A stretch of 64,000 nt of DNA from Condylostoma magnum (GCA_920105805.1 CAKKTI010000030.1:1-64000), one strand, 5' to 3'; positions 1 through 13,891 are shown, numbered from the stretch's first letter. Program-made: numbers and translations. The notes: generated from the letters alone by a model not told the origin.

Positions 1-699
1 AGGAAAAAGAAATTAATAATTCTTAATAAACTGGATTTATGTTCTATTTCATATACTAAAAAGATTGCTAAGCAGATGGAAGATAATGGAGAAAATGTTG
101 TATTATACTCCACTACAACTAATCAAAATATAAATACATTGATAAAATTACTATAAGAAACCCATTAACCAAAATTCAAAACAGTTGGATCATGATATAT
201 GATTGGAGGAATTCCTAATGTAGGGAAAAGTTCAATAATCAACTCATTAAGAAAGTAATCAAGGAAGTTTAAAAATAGTAAATAATAATCAGATTCAATA
301 GCAAAAACTGGTCCAACTCCCTGTGTTACAAAGGGTGTATCTGGGTTTAGAGTTTGCCTTAATCCATTGATGTGAGTAGTTGATACACCAGGTGTATTAG
401 CTCCAAGAATAGAAGATTAGGAAACAGGGCTAAAGTTAGGATTAACTGGTGCAATTTCTGATAAGATTGTAGGAAATGAACTATTAGCAGATTACTTACT
501 ATTCGTACTTAACAAAAATTCATGCTTTAATTATGTTAGAAAGTATAGATTAAAGAAACCTACAGACAATATTTGAGTACTGTTAGATGTAATGCGTTCT
601 CATTATAACTGGGATGATTAAGCCTTGTGTCAAGTATTACTAAAACATTATAGATCTGGAGTTCTAGGCAAATTTACTTTAGATAAATTAATAAATTAA
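1..699 (+). CDS. MTG1: MTG1-type mitochondrial ribosome-assembly GTPase (3' part)
   Basis: The reading frame is open from base 1, so the start lies outside the window. The protein is a circularly permuted GTPase of the MTG1/YlqF family, which in mitochondria helps assemble the large ribosomal subunit. Visible motifs are LNKLD (G4), GGIPNVGKSS (G1, P-loop), DTPGVLAPRIE (G3) and the MTG1-like run TGLKLGLTGAISDKIVG followed by LLADYLLFVLNK. It ends in GKFTLDKLIN, as MTG1 proteins do, so I place the stop at TAA 697-699. TGA codons before YMIGG and in MWVVDTPG are read as Trp. The next gene is in the same frame and its ATG follows at once, so a fused product cannot be excluded. Confidence 0.85.
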
Positions 700-2526
700 A
701 TGGAAATGAGTTGTTCTTGGCTTTTCATGAATATGTGAAAACATTCATTAGTTAACTATCTAAAGATCCCAATACCTGATACATTGTTAAGAGAACCAGG
801 AAGAAATTTTGCATATAGATGGTTATTTACTGATAAGAATGGACAATTAAGGAAAAGATCTTCAAGAAATACAACATTGCAAAATATCCTAAGCTTAGGT
901 GAATAAAACAAAGGAATTAACTAAAGGATTGTAGCAAATTTAATATCCGATGATAATTTTTACCCATTAACATCACAAAATTTTATTAATGTGATAACAG
1001 AGTAACAATTACAATCATAATAAGTTTTATAGCTTTGTAAACAATAACTGGGAACTAATAAATGCAAATTAGTTTTAGAATTTTAAATTGCAAAAGGGTT
1101 TTATAAGTCTAGATGCTTTAAATAATATATTGAAACAGATTAAACTATAAGCAATGTGACTATTTTATCTGAATAGCTAAGAAATGAGCTAATAGAACTA
1201 AGCAAAACTTTAATATAATTTATTTGCAGATAAACAGAAAGGCAGATTACTCATATTTAATTATTTTTTCAATAGGACATAAAAAGGAAAATCTGATTTA
1301 TGGGTTGTAAACAATGCAGAGTTTCTACATAAAAGGCATTATTTAAAAGCAATACAATATAAAATATTGTAAATCTAGCTAACTATAAAAATAAGCATGA
1401 AAAAACATTAAATACGGTTATAAAATCAGTATAATCTCCTAATAAATGCAATGGAGACTTTTGCAGCCTAAAATTAAAAGTAAATGAAAACCTGACTAAA
1501 AAAGAAGAATAACTAGAGGAGTTTTTACTAAAGGTTTAATAGTACTATCAAGAAGATGAAATAGATCAGTTAGGAAGTTTGAAGTAGAATCTTATTTGTG
1601 ATTAACTCTAATAACAACTAGAAAAGTAGCATAATAAGATACCTTAATGAACAATTCCTTTTAGATACATTGCTTTAGGAAAGTAATTAATAAATAAATA
1701 ATAAATAAAAATTAATAAGTCACGAGAAATTAACCTATAGAAGTTACTAAATGACTAAGATATAGTAAAAGAATTACAATCATAATTACATTAAATAAGT
1801 TTTAGCAGATCTCCTCATTTCCACCCTTCAAGACTTTATACTATGACTAATGTATGCGAAAATTGCTATAAAATTTATAAAGCGCTGTTTCAAATACTTA
1901 ATATCAAAAAGAATAGATTGCCTCATATTTCTAGCTAACTAAATAGTACTATTTAATCATAATAATCGTTCAATTTGCCGAAAATCAATAAGATAAACTC
2001 TTCATTTATATCAACATAAAGTGATATTAAAGAAAATAGTATTGATTATTTATTAAAGGACATTCAAATAGCAAAATTTGAAATAAAGAATTAGAATTTA
2101 AACAAAAGTTTGAAAAGGAAAATTATCAATTAAATAAAAGGATCTGAGAAAAAGAGTCGAATGGGAAATCTATAAAAGAGATCTAAAGATATTACCCCTA
2201 ATAGATCATTCAGTAAGTTAAAATTAAATCAAATATCACATATCAACGCTAAATTTGATCAAATTAGAAGGTTTTAGAAATAGGAGTTTAATTTTGTTTT
2301 AAAATAAGATTTGTTATTATCTGTTAATTTAAATACTTTTACATCAAATAAACATATAAGACCTATTTAAAGTTTGATACTATTATAGATAATCTTATGT
2401 TATTGATTTGAGTAATTTAAATGGCAAGTATTATATGATTTATAATACAAATATAAGTATTAGATCCAAGATAGATTTTTACATTATGATCCAAAGTAAA
2501 ATAGAAAGAAGATTCCTTCACATTGA
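700..2526 (+). CDS. Hypothetical protein, Gln/Lys-rich
   Basis: About 608 codons, open if TAA/TAG are Gln and TGA is Trp, ending in tandem TGA TGA (2524-2529). I do not recognise a family. The first 190 residues look globular (PDTLLREPGRNFAYRWLF, then FFQQDIKRKIWFMGCKQC). The remainder is low-complexity, rich in Lys, Gln, Ser and Asn, with one Cys-pair motif CENCYKIYKAL around residue 385. The start at ATG 700 touches the MTG1 stop. Later in-frame ATGs at 706, 727 and 733 are alternatives. It could also be a C-terminal extension of the GTPase. Confidence 0.5.
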
Positions 2527-2529
2527 TGA

Positions 2530-2881
2530 TCAAGTTGTAAATAATTTATTTACTAATAGTACAAATTTTTATATAAACCTTATTTACCATCTTATATAAA
2601 TTTAAATCATGTTTAAGATCTATTGGTAACTATATAAAAAGGTATTAGAATTTTCTGGCTTTCCATACACATAAAACTAATAAAGCATTTTAAATTGGGT
2701 ATAATACTTTTGGATAAGCCTTAATCTATAATACTAGTTACCAATTTATGATTGATTATCAAAAATATGATAATTTTTATTATAAAACATGTTAATATAT
2801 AACACCTAAACAGATACATACTTTAAACATTCTTCTTTAATATATCAGGCACTTCAAATTTCCTTTATAAACAATAATAAA
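2530..2881. other. AT-rich intergenic spacer
   Basis: Strongly AT-rich spacer between two plus-strand genes. A 63-codon reading frame without TAA/TAG/TGA overlaps its start but has no protein-like composition. I see no RNA gene or repeat. It presumably carries the promoter of the receptor gene that starts at 2882. Confidence 0.5.
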
Positions 2882-5800
2882 ATGAAAATCATTTTACTCT
2901 TTCTAAACCTTATTGTATACAGCGCCTGTCCTAGCAACTGCACCACATGTGGCTAATAAGATGAATGTTTAAATTGCGAATCAGGCTACTGAGTTCATTA
3001 GTCAAATGGCTAATGTGTATAACAATGCGATTAGAAATTTTACAAGGGTGGTTAATCCTGCCAACCTTGTGATTTAACATGCGCATAATGCAGTGGTTAA
3101 GGTGCAGATAAATGCACTTAATGCGGAACTAACACTATTGAATAATCATCTAATCCGGGTGCCTGTACATGTAAGCCAACTTTTGTCAGAAATAATAATG
3201 GGTACGACTGCAAGTGTCCAAGTAACTCATCATAAACAACTGAAGATAAATGTGTATGTTGGGCACATTTTGTAGATACTGATTAATCTAGTGATGCCAT
3301 ATAATGTGAAGGGTGTCCTTCATTTTGCCCTGTTTGTAGTGATGTAAACACCTGTACTACTTGTAGCTCTTCTTATGTGCTAAATAGTCATAATCAATGT
3401 GTCTAATAATTAAATTGCTAGCCTGGATATTTTATTAAAAACTAATCCTGTTAACAATGCCATAAAACATGCAGCACATGCAATGAGTCCTTAGAAAGTA
3501 ATTGCACTAGTTGTGCTGGCCAAAATACTATATCAATTTAGAATGAAGGAGTTTGTGCTTGTTTAGCGACCTTTATTTTGGCTGATGACGAAATTAATTG
3601 TATATGTCCTTCAAACTCTTCTAGATCTCACAACGTATGCGTATGTAATAATGGATTTTACGATTCTGATACAGAAGATAGTATTTAATGCACACAATGC
3701 CCGAGTTTCTGTATAAAATGCAATTCACAGGGCTGTGAATAATGCGATACTGCGCATATAGTCCATTAAACTACACTAGAATGTGTTGAATAATGTGATG
3801 CTGGTTACTACGAAGCTAATTATATATGTGAAAAGTGCTCCAGCTTATGTGCTACATGCACAGACGGCTAGCCCGACTCTTGCTTAACATGTCCAGATTA
3901 AATGGAGCTTGATGGGTCTTCGTGTAAATGCATTGAAGGCTGATTATTATACGATAATGACTAGAACCCTTATTGCGGTGAATGTTTAGAAAACTGTGGA
4001 GATTGCAATGCTTAAGGAGTTTGCTAAGAATGTGCTTCCGGGTTTTATTTTAAACAAGGAGCTTGTGTTAATGATTGTGGAGATGGATTCTATAAAGGTG
4101 AAACTACTCCCAAAGAATGCTATCAATGTGTGCCACCCTGCTATTAGTGTACTAGTGGTGCTTAAGATAGTTGCTTGTCTTGTATTGATGAGAATAAAAT
4201 GATGACTATTAATCCAGATGTTCCTAGCTCATGTGTTTGTAAGCCGCCTTTTTTGCAAGGACTTATAGATTAAGATAGTATTGAGTGTGTGTGTCCTCTA
4301 GGCTCTGTAGAAAACAATGGAAAATGTGAGTGTAGTTAAGGGGAGTTTTTATGGGAAAATGCTTTATGTAAATCATGCGGAATAGCAAATTGCTAAAACT
4401 GTAGTGATTAAGAAACATGCACAGAATGTAACCCTAATTATGCTGTTTAAGATGGAGCATGTGTATAGGACTGTGGAGATGGACAGTTTTTAGATAAGTA
4501 GGAAATTTGACAGTGTAAAAACTGCGTTTCTCCATGCTAGACTTGCATAGGAGACTAAATTGAAGACTGTTTAAGTTGTATTAGTGAGAATATGGAGTTG
4601 TAAGGTGAAGCACCAAATAGATGTCTTTGTAAGGAAAGCTTTATTGAGGAAAATAACGAGTGTATTTGTCCTTCTAATAGCTAGGAAACACAAGGTGAAT
4701 GTATTTGTGATGAAGGATACGAACTCAATGGAAATCAATGCACACAAATTTGCCAGGATTTTCTTATTGATGGGCAATGTAAATAATGTCCTTGTCAAGA
4801 AGGGTGCACAATTTAAAATTAACAGTTAATCTGTGATTGTAATGATTAGTAATGATTTGATTTTAATAACCAGAAATGCTAAAATTGTGAATCTCCTTGT
4901 AAATTATGCAAAAATGGTAATGAGTTGTATTGTGAAGAGTGCATTGACTAAAGCATGAGTCTTTAAGATGGCAGTTGCTAATGTAAGGAAAACATGGAGC
5001 TTATTGATAATATTTGTAACTGCTTAGATGGATTCTTTTTACTAGATGAAATTTGCTAGTAATGCGGGGAAAATTGCCTAAAATGTAATTCTAATGAGTG
5101 CTTAGAATGCTAATAAGATTATCAATTATCTTAGAATGGAAAAAATTGTGAAATGATTACTTTTACACTGAAAATTTTAAAAGTAACGAAAAATACTGTC
5201 AATTTCAGGATTTCCCCTCCTGTATAGCTAGTCAAATCTGATATACTAATCTTATTGAACGATTAAATAATTTCAGTATAAACACTGGATTAGCTTGACT
5301 CCTAATAGTACCGTATAGAAACAGATAAGGAACTAGTAGGAACAATAGAATTAAAAGTGGCAAAATACGAAGTCAGTGGTGAATATACATAAAATAGTAA
5401 TGAAGAATTAATACAACCAAATGAAAGCGTTGAAGCTGTAGCAGGAACAGTAATAGCTACAAGTGCAGTTGGGGGTATGTTTTCAGGGAATCCTGGGCCT
5501 ATTTGAGGACTAGTCAACACTATCTAATTAATAGGATTTATACCACTCATGAAAATAAGACTAACTGAAAATCTAATCAACTTTTTCTAAGGAATTTTAG
5601 GATACAATATAATTCCCAGTGCATTTTAGTTTGTAATCGATTAGGAAGGAGACCCTTATAACGAATAAAGTCTAAGAACTGGCTTTGAAACTAATCAGAT
5701 TCTTGTGAATAGTGGAACTTTAATAACAACCTTTTTAATTGGATTGCTAGCTTGGCCAGTTTTCTTTATTTTATCAAAACTTGGCAGGTTTAAAAGATTT

Positions 5801-6883
5801 TCTAACTATTTTAGTAAAATTTGTAGAAGTTATAGGTGAAATTATTTCCTAAGATTTTGAATTGAAGCTTTTTTGGAATTAGGGATATCTGGTATGTTAC
5901 AGCTACACTCTATCAATGCTTAGACTGTTAATTAGGTTATCAATGAAATTGTAGGCATTGGACTAATGGTAAATTTTAGTTAGATTTTGATATCCACAAC
6001 TCCTATATTCTTCTGCTTGTTCTATGCTTAAATTAAAAAGATTTTTGCTTAAAATCAGAAATCAGATTAAAAGAATAAGAATTGGAAAGCTTTATATTAT
6101 GAGTTGGATACTTAAGGAAATGATTTCCGGCTTTATTTTTACTACATATTTTTTATAAGGAGACTATGCTATTTATTAATAATGTTTTACTTATTTGATT
6201 ATGTTGTTGTATAGATTTTCCTGCATGCTTCTCATAGTATTATAATTTCCCTCATAATAATAGTGAAAAAGCCATTTAAAGATAAACTGGTTAACATTAT
6301 TATGTTTTTAACGGAAGTGAGTATCACTGGGATCTTTTTAAGCTTATAGTTGTTCCACTTTGATTAAGAATATATCTCTGATTCACAAATCGAGTATATT
6401 ATTTTTGCTTAAATTTTTACGGCAATAGGCTTACATTTGATTTTAATTATAAAAGATTTGATTTAAAGCTGTAGAAGTTTATTTTAAAGAAGAAAACACT
6501 CATAAGTTATTATGCCTTCACATAGCATGATAACGAATGAAAGTGGACTTAATGATGATATTTAATAAACTGATTAATCATTTAATATTTAAAAGATTGA
6601 AGATTATAAAGAACCCTCATATATATTTAATTGAAAACAAATGAATGTGAATAAGTTTTCTGTTATTAGTTATTCGCCTGATACTTAAATGATGGAAAGA
6701 ACTAGTTAAACTAATTAGTAGAATGATAGCTCAATTGGTAATTTTGGTCAGTTACCTTCTATAAACTTTCAGAAATAAAGTCAAGATAATTTATGAGTTA
6801 GTAATTTGTTTTTAAATGTATTAGCATCTAATATATTAATCTTTGTATTAGTATTATATTGCCTAATCTACTATATATACTAA
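2882..6883 (+). CDS. Cys-rich multi-pass cell-surface protein (furin-like repeats)
   Basis: A 1333-residue membrane protein. Residues 1-18 form a signal peptide (MKIILLFLNLIVY), then about 740 residues consist of repeated CxxC units of the furin-like/growth-factor-receptor type (for example CPSNCTTCG, CKTCSTC, CHPC-like pairs). A juxtamembrane region follows, then eight or nine hydrophobic segments from about residue 940 to the C-terminus (LITTFLIGLLAWPVFF, CYLLIMFYLFDYVVV, NILIFVLVLYCLIYYIY). Proteins with this layout are abundant in ciliates, and their ligands are generally unknown. Frame is unbroken for 4 kb. I end it at TAA 6881-6883, just after the last helix and 83 bp before the next ATG. 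Reading on would overlap the next gene. Confidence 0.75.
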
Positions 6884-6966
6884 AAGCTTATATTTTCATT
6901 CTTATATTGGTCAAAAAGAAATACAAAGTCTTCAACCAAAATTTCACTAGTTAAATTATTTATAAA

Positions 6967-8988
6967 ATGTCCCTAACTGTAAATTTTAACAGGTCTTTTG
7001 ATACAATAAAATCAAGGAAACACAATAGACAAGTAGATAATTAAATTGAACAGGACTCAATTGGATACTCAAAATAATGTGTAAAAGGAAATTAATTAAA
7101 CAAAAGCTTCCAAGCATTAGGATACTAAAAAAGGAAATAAAAACATCGCACTTAAGATACTAAAAGCTCTATGCTTTAAATTAAACTATTAGAACAACGA
7201 TTATAATTATATACTAAAAAAATAAATCAAGCATAGTGAGATAAAGATTAAATTAAAGTTGAGATTGAAAACTAAAGACATTAAATGCAAAGGAGTAAGT
7301 AAAACCAAGCTTAGATAGAAATTTAAATCCAGAATATTAAGAGGAGAGTAATTGATATATAATAAACGAATTTAAAGGGATTAAAGCAGTCAAATAAGTT
7401 TTAATTTTGTAAAGAGAAAACAAGAGGACTAAGTTAGTAAAGATAAAGATAGAATGATAGTAAAATAAACAACTTGTAGAGTAGAATAATGAATTAGCTA
7501 GATTACTCTAGTAGTGCTATCAATTTTCCTTAATTTCCTTAACCCCCTGATAATTAAGATGAAATATGTATTGCATTACTTAAATCATGAAAAATAAAGA
7601 ATAGGTAAATGCTTAAATAATTAAACAACTGCTAGGAAAAACATCTACAATTTAAAGACTTCCAAAAATAGCTAAGATAAGCCACAGGAATTTAAGATAT
7701 TAAGAATGTAATCACTATATTTTAAAAATTCGAAAATCAAGTAAGGGAATTGATGCAATTTAAGCTATTTATAAAGAATCAAATATTTAAGGAAAGAAGT
7801 TATCTAAACAAATACCATTTATTTTAGTAGCAAGTTGATTAAAAGCAAGTCGATTAGATTACTATTGTGGATTAAAAATTAGAAGTACTATAAAGTGAAC
7901 TCAAAAATAAATACGAGAAAAAAGTAACTATATAAAGAAAAGTTTAAACTGCGGATAACATACTTAAATAACTAACTCATCCAGTACAAAGAATTTTTGA
8001 TATTATAGAAAAATCTAAGCTTATACCTCCATACATTTAACCGATAGAACAGCTAGGAAACTTTTATATAAATCATTTAAATTGGATTCCTTGTATATAA
8101 TATATTGAGGGCTTTGTTTAATAATTGTAACAGATTTAACTGAATAAGGATATTTCGATTTAATCCCCATTTGATTTTTCTACAACATGCTAAATAGATT
8201 ATAGTAAATCTATTTATTCTACTGTGAAAAAGAATCCTAGTCCTCCAAGAATAAAAAGTCCTGAATTAGACAATTTCTAAACTAGCTTTACTATTGAATA
8301 ATTCCGGTAAAAGGCATTAGAGACGTTTGGAACAAGTAGTGATCCCATAAAATGGAAAAAACTAGATAGATTATAAAATTAATATTCCAATCAAACTCTT
8401 AATACAAATCTTTTATAAAGCAATATAAAATGGAAGTTCCCAGATCATTTTCCTAAAGAGAACTAAAAGTAATGCATCCAGAATTCAAAGTAATAAGAAA
8501 TGAAGCCCTAGCAAATAGCCCTAACCTATCATCATCTCTTATATCCCCCTCATTCCGTATATCATCCCTGCCCCATTAAAAAACATCCCCAATATAAAAT
8601 ACTCCTAAAGACTAAATAAACATAGACAGGCAAACCTTAAACTAACTAACAAGTTAAAACTTCACTTAAAGACGGTAATTCCAAGACAAACTACCTCGAA
8701 TACGTCAAAACACAGAAATAAAATTTCCCTAATACTCTCGCAGAACTAAAAAGCTGTGGTTTGACAACGAAGAAGACTCAAAACTTGACCCAAACTTAAA
8801 CCTTACACGTAGATCCCAGCAATCCTACCACAAACTTTTCCCAACTTCAAACCTCCAGTTCTCAAAATACCCGAATTCCTCCCAAGGAAGATTTAACCAC
8901 ATTGACACCTAAAAGGACTACTTACTGGCAAACTATATTGTAAACTCCGCCAACGCCTTTAAAACTACATGAAGTAAAACCAACTAAT
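6967..8988 (+). CDS. Coiled-coil protein of unknown function
   Basis: Starts MSLTVNFNRSFDTIKSRK at 6967 and runs about 673 codons. Residues 50-330 are largely coiled coil, with heptad-like stretches such as MLQIKLLEQRLQLYTKKI and IQIQNIKRRVIDIQQTNL. The second half is Pro/Ser/Thr/Gln-rich (KKNPSPPRIKSPELDNF) and likely disordered. No enzymatic motif is visible. The stop could be TAA 8941-8943 or TAA 8986-8988; I give the longer form. It shares its frame with the MYB gene downstream, separated by TAA and TGA codons and about 150 bp. Confidence 0.6.
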
Positions 8989-9144
8989 TAAAAAACCGAC
9001 TTTTTTTCCCTAATAACCACCCAGAGTTTATCCCTAATAATACTTCCTTTAACAAAAGACGGGACAATGTGACAATTTTCCGGGAGGAAATGATGAAAGT
9101 CAAGAACATGGCAGATATTAAGTAGATTAACTAGTATTTTCAAT

Positions 9145-10014
9145 ATGGATAATTAGTTACCTGAAACCAGTCCAGTATTATAGAATAACAGGGAACATTT
9201 ACACCACTTGGAAGGTGATATGTGGCTAGTGCCCTGTGTTGCGAATTATTAAGAAAATAAGTTTGTCCCTCTATACCAGCCAGTGGGTACTTATTAATCC
9301 CACGAGGACTTGTTAAGAAGACAGGGATGAACTGAGGCCGAGGATGAAGTTTTACTTAAAATCACAAATGCACATGGACCTAAGGCCTGAAGCTCAATTG
9401 CCAAGGAACTCAATATGCTGCTGTATAAAGGAAGACCTGTAAGGCAAGGAAGGCAGTGCAGGGAACGATGGAATAATCATGTTGACCCTAATTTAAAAAA
9501 AGGAGAGTGGAGTAATGAGGAAGATGTGTTTCTTTTGTAGAGATAAAGGGAAATTGGTAATAAGTGGAGTGAAATTTCTAGAGGGTTGCCAGGCAGGACA
9601 GAGAATAATGTGAAAAATAGGTGGAAAAGTTTAATGAAAAAGATTAAAAAAGAGTGCCCAAAGGGGTTTGACCCTGTTAGCTTTATATTAGCGGAGAAAA
9701 AGGGTACTGTTATTGAGACGAATGAAGGGGCTACTATTAACATAGTATCACCTATTATTACTCAGAGGTAGATGGGATCTAATGGAATTATATACACAAA
9801 CTATTTCTCCCCTAAGCAAAATAACTTAAGGTCTACAAATATTAATTCTATAAGGACTAGCTTGCAGACTCATGATGATTACATTACTACTAAGGAAGCT
9901 ATTCCTAGTTTTACTTATAGCAATGGAGTAAGCCCTAATGGATCTGCTTAGAATACACCATCACCTAGTATGTTTTTAAGGCTACCGCCTTATCAATAGG
10001 AAATGTTTAATTAA
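9145..10014 (+). CDS. R2R3-type MYB DNA-binding protein
   Basis: A 289-residue transcription-factor-like protein with two MYB repeats. Repeat 1 begins WTEAEDEVLLKITNAHGP with KAWSSIAKELN, and repeat 2 begins GEWSNEEDVFLLQRQREIG, followed by GLPGRTENNVKNRWKSL, the classic recognition-helix region. Two of the repeat-1 tryptophans are encoded by TGA (9328-9330 and 9388-9390), good evidence that TGA is Trp here. The C-terminal 130 residues are Ser/Asn/Pro-rich. The start is uncertain; I use ATG 9145. TAA 10012-10014 is chosen as stop because the opposing kinase gene ends only 40 bp further on. Confidence 0.85.
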
Positions 10015-10053
10015 GTGCTTTTTATATTTAAGTGATTTAAATAAAAGGATTAA

Positions 10054-11511
10054 TTACACTCTTTTGGTTAATCTGGCCCAGTATGCCCCTCTTCTTTCAA
10101 TTCGTCGTTTTACTATATTAGAACTAGTAAATCATGGGTGCTACAAAGCTTCTGAGGCAGAGGGTCTTAAAACTGGCCGCCAACTTAAGCATTTCTTTAT
10201 AAAATCTATGAAATTTGGGTCTTGACAGTTTAAAATAGTCTCTAATGGCCTAGTGTTTGGATATATAAGCTCTCCTTTAGGATTTTCTACTATAAACGGT
10301 TTTCCCCTTTGAAAGTAATTTTAGGTTTTATTAAATTGTTTTAAAAGTTGTTAAGGAGGTTCTCCTATGACTTGCATTATTCTTAGTAGCTATTATTACT
10401 CATCTTCACCTCTAAACAAAGGCTATCCTGTATATAATTCTGCAATAACACAACCCAAGGATCAAATATCAACTGCTTGGGATAATTTCCCTGCTAAAAT
10501 AACCTCTGGGGCTCTGTAATAGCGAGTTTGTATATAAGTGTAGGCTGCGTTGTCTTTCCAAGCAGATGTTCCAAAGTCAATTATTTTCACTTTGAGCTAG
10601 TTTTATCTTACTAGTAAAATATTGTCTGCTTTTATATCAAAATGTATCAAGCCTTGCTAATGGATCAAATTGATAGATTTTAAAATTTACACAGTTATCC
10701 TTTTAAGAGAAGTTATGTCAAAGCACTGATTTTCTCGTATATATTGTCTTAAACTGATGCTAAGGAGTTCGAATATAAGACAAATATGGCCTCTGAAGCG
10801 AATATAGCCATAATACTTTATTATTCTGTCTTTATCCTATGAATTTACATTCCTTAAAGTTTCTAGTATATCTAATTCATTTTATTTAGATTTGCAACTA
10901 TTACGCTTCAGAACTTTTATCGCTACATTTTAATTGTATTAGTGATCATAAGCACTTAGTACTACTCCAAAGCTACCCCTACCTACTAATTCATTCACTT
11001 CATACCTATAAGCAATATGATCACCCTTCAAAACTCTATAAAACCCTTTATCATCTGTAAAATTATACCCTTAAGTCTTTACATCTATATCCCCTAAATA
11101 ATAAACTTATCCATACTGTTTTATTTCAGCTTATTCATACAAAGTTAGCTAATTTTAATGTTTAAGTAGTGCTATTAGACCTTTCATTGGGAATTCTTTA
11201 TTATCGTAAAAATCTTAGCTAGATTTTCTTATAGGGGAATCATTTTAACGGTTAATTGGACTTGAATCTTTCGAACTATTACTGCTGTATCTTATTCTTC
11301 TTCGTATTATCCTTTTCAATACAAGTCTGCCACTAGAAGATGAGGAAAATGAGCTATCGGAATTATTTGAAATGTTATTTCAAGTTAAGTTTTAATCTGA
11401 TTTATTTAAATTAGGTGTATATGATTGTCTTTTTCCGCAAGGTGATACTATTGTTCTCCTTAATATTTTTCTTATTCTTGGAGTTGTATTTTTGGTATTG
11501 TTAGACTACAT
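10054..11511 (-). CDS. DYRK-family dual-specificity protein kinase
   Basis: 485 residues. A Ser/Arg-rich N-terminus leads into a DYRK homology stretch and a full kinase domain from about residue 180. Motifs are GDHIAYRYEV, GRGSFGVV (P-loop), VAIKVLK (Lys), a catalytic loop HFDIKADN instead of the usual HCDLKPEN, DFGTS, and the activation loop YTYIQTRYYRAPEVI with the autophosphorylated YxY. WSLGC and RPSASEAL complete the C-lobe. The catalytic Asp and Asn are present, so an active Ser/Thr kinase that autophosphorylates on Tyr is expected. It ends at TAA 10054-10056, facing the MYB gene. Confidence 0.9.
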
Positions 11512-11597
11512 TTTTTTATAAATTGTATTATTATGGAGACTATGTAATTTAACCATACTAGCTTTGCATGCTGCTCCAAAATAATGATAAAACTTAG

Positions 11598-12176
11598 CTA
11601 TATATTTAAAACTTATACTATAGTACAGCAAGGACAAGCAGATTGTTTTGATAATACTTGCTCTCTGATTTTGTTATTCTAAGTGTTGAATTCTTAAATC
11701 TACTGCTATAAGTTAAAATCAGTTATTTCCTATATACTATTAACAGACTCATTATCACTTATGTATTAAAGTTGTATATCAAGGCCTAATTACTCGCCCT
11801 CAAAACCTTAAGATAGAATCTTTATACTCTCTCTAAGTTTTTTTTCTTGATTTTTAGCGATAGTTAGATTATCTTTTAGTTCTTATTCTAGGGAAAGACT
11901 AGCTTTTCTTTTCCTCGTAATATGTAGTTATTATTTTTAAGCACATATTTCACATATTTAAAATTGACTAGTTGAGTGTGTATTTTATGCTGTATTTACT
12001 TTATCTAAAAGATTAAAGCAAATTGAACATAAAACATTTTGTGTATTTAATTTAGATTTACTTTTTACTGATATGCCCTGCTCTTCTTATGCAATCTAAT
12101 TGTTCTTAATAGATAAAATTGTGCTGTTATCTAAGTTCAATTACACATTACTACGCTTTACTTTTTAATTTTCCAT
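11598..12176 (-). CDS. Small protein with Cys pairs and coiled coil
   Basis: 192 residues, unrecognised. It carries CxxC pairs (LCSICFNLL, QICEICA) some 25 residues apart, a predicted coiled coil in the middle (ELKDNLTIAKNQEKKLRES), and a terminal CPCC motif. The pairs could bind zinc. It begins 26 bp downstream of the RING-LON gene on the same strand, at MENQKVKRSN. I end it at TAG 11598-11600; TAA 11613-11615 is an alternative. Confidence 0.55.
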
Positions 12177-12202
12177 TATTATAAATTACTAATTAAAGGT
12201 TA

Positions 12203-13201
<999 letters not shown>

Positions 13202-13329
13202 CTATGAAAAATTATTAATACTAGGTTATCCTTTTAAGTATGCTGAAAACAGACATATAAAAATTGATATCAGACTGATTAAACTAGTTGAAACTGGATA
13301 AGATTCTCCTTTTAGCAGTAAAAATCAAT

Positions 13330-13854
13330 ATGGAAGAAGAAATACTTTTACCCAAAACAAGGATTAGGAAAATTATTAACACTTTAAAGTCTCCAGTCTT
13401 AAATCAATCCTCATTAAATGCATTTGCATTACAAAAATTATCAAATGGTAAATTCTAAGCAGATTTTATGAGTTAATTAGTTACAAAAGCAAATCAAAAA
13501 TGCATAGACCAGGGAAGAAAGACAATAACAGCTTAGAACTTAATCATAACATACTAAGAGCTCGGATTACCAAGAAGCGGTGAGCTTGAGGACACACTTG
13601 AATACTTTAATGATTATTACCTTGTAATATACATATAGCATAAAAAGTAGGTAAGGAAGTAGCTATAGGAGTAGGCAGAAATTGAAGAGATTTATCATGA
13701 GTAGGAAAGGTTATTTCAAATTGCAAGAAGTATGCTGTCTTTCTGCATACAGGTTCCTGAAATAAAAAGTGACACCACCACGTATGATTAATTAAATTGT
13801 TAAATAGCATTTAAATTCACCCAATTCTCGTCAGTTTAATGTAAATAACTTTGA
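13330..13854 (+). CDS. Histone-fold protein, DPB4/POLE3-like
   Basis: The first 80 residues form a histone fold of the NF-Y/Dr1/DPB4 type: LPKTRIRKIINT, a middle helix FMSQLVTKANQKCID, then QGRKTITAQNLIITYQELG. POLE3/DPB4 is a DNA polymerase epsilon and CHRAC remodeller subunit with the same layout and a charged helical tail, which is also seen here (HKKQVRKQLQEQAEIEEIY). A 15-nt intron (13448-13462) interrupts helix 2. With it removed, the alignment with the family has no gap. The stop is uncertain (TAA 13801, 13837, 13846 or TGA 13852-13854); I give the longest form. Confidence 0.7.
13448..13462 (+). other. 15-nt spliceosomal intron
   Basis: GTAAATTCTAAGCAG. The length is a multiple of three, so the frame survives either way. 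Removing it restores an ungapped histone-fold helix (KLSND followed by FMSQL) where retention would insert five residues. It starts GTA, ends CAG and has an internal CTAA, a plausible branch site. Confidence 0.8.
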
Positions 13855-13891
13855 ACGGGAATGTATAAATTATTGTAAAGGTTTATTATAT

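Noticed and set aside
7441-7492. Extension of the Cys-rich surface protein to TAA/TGA at 7487-7492
   Set aside because: It would overlap about 520 bases of the coiled-coil gene, whose frame and start at 6967 are better supported.
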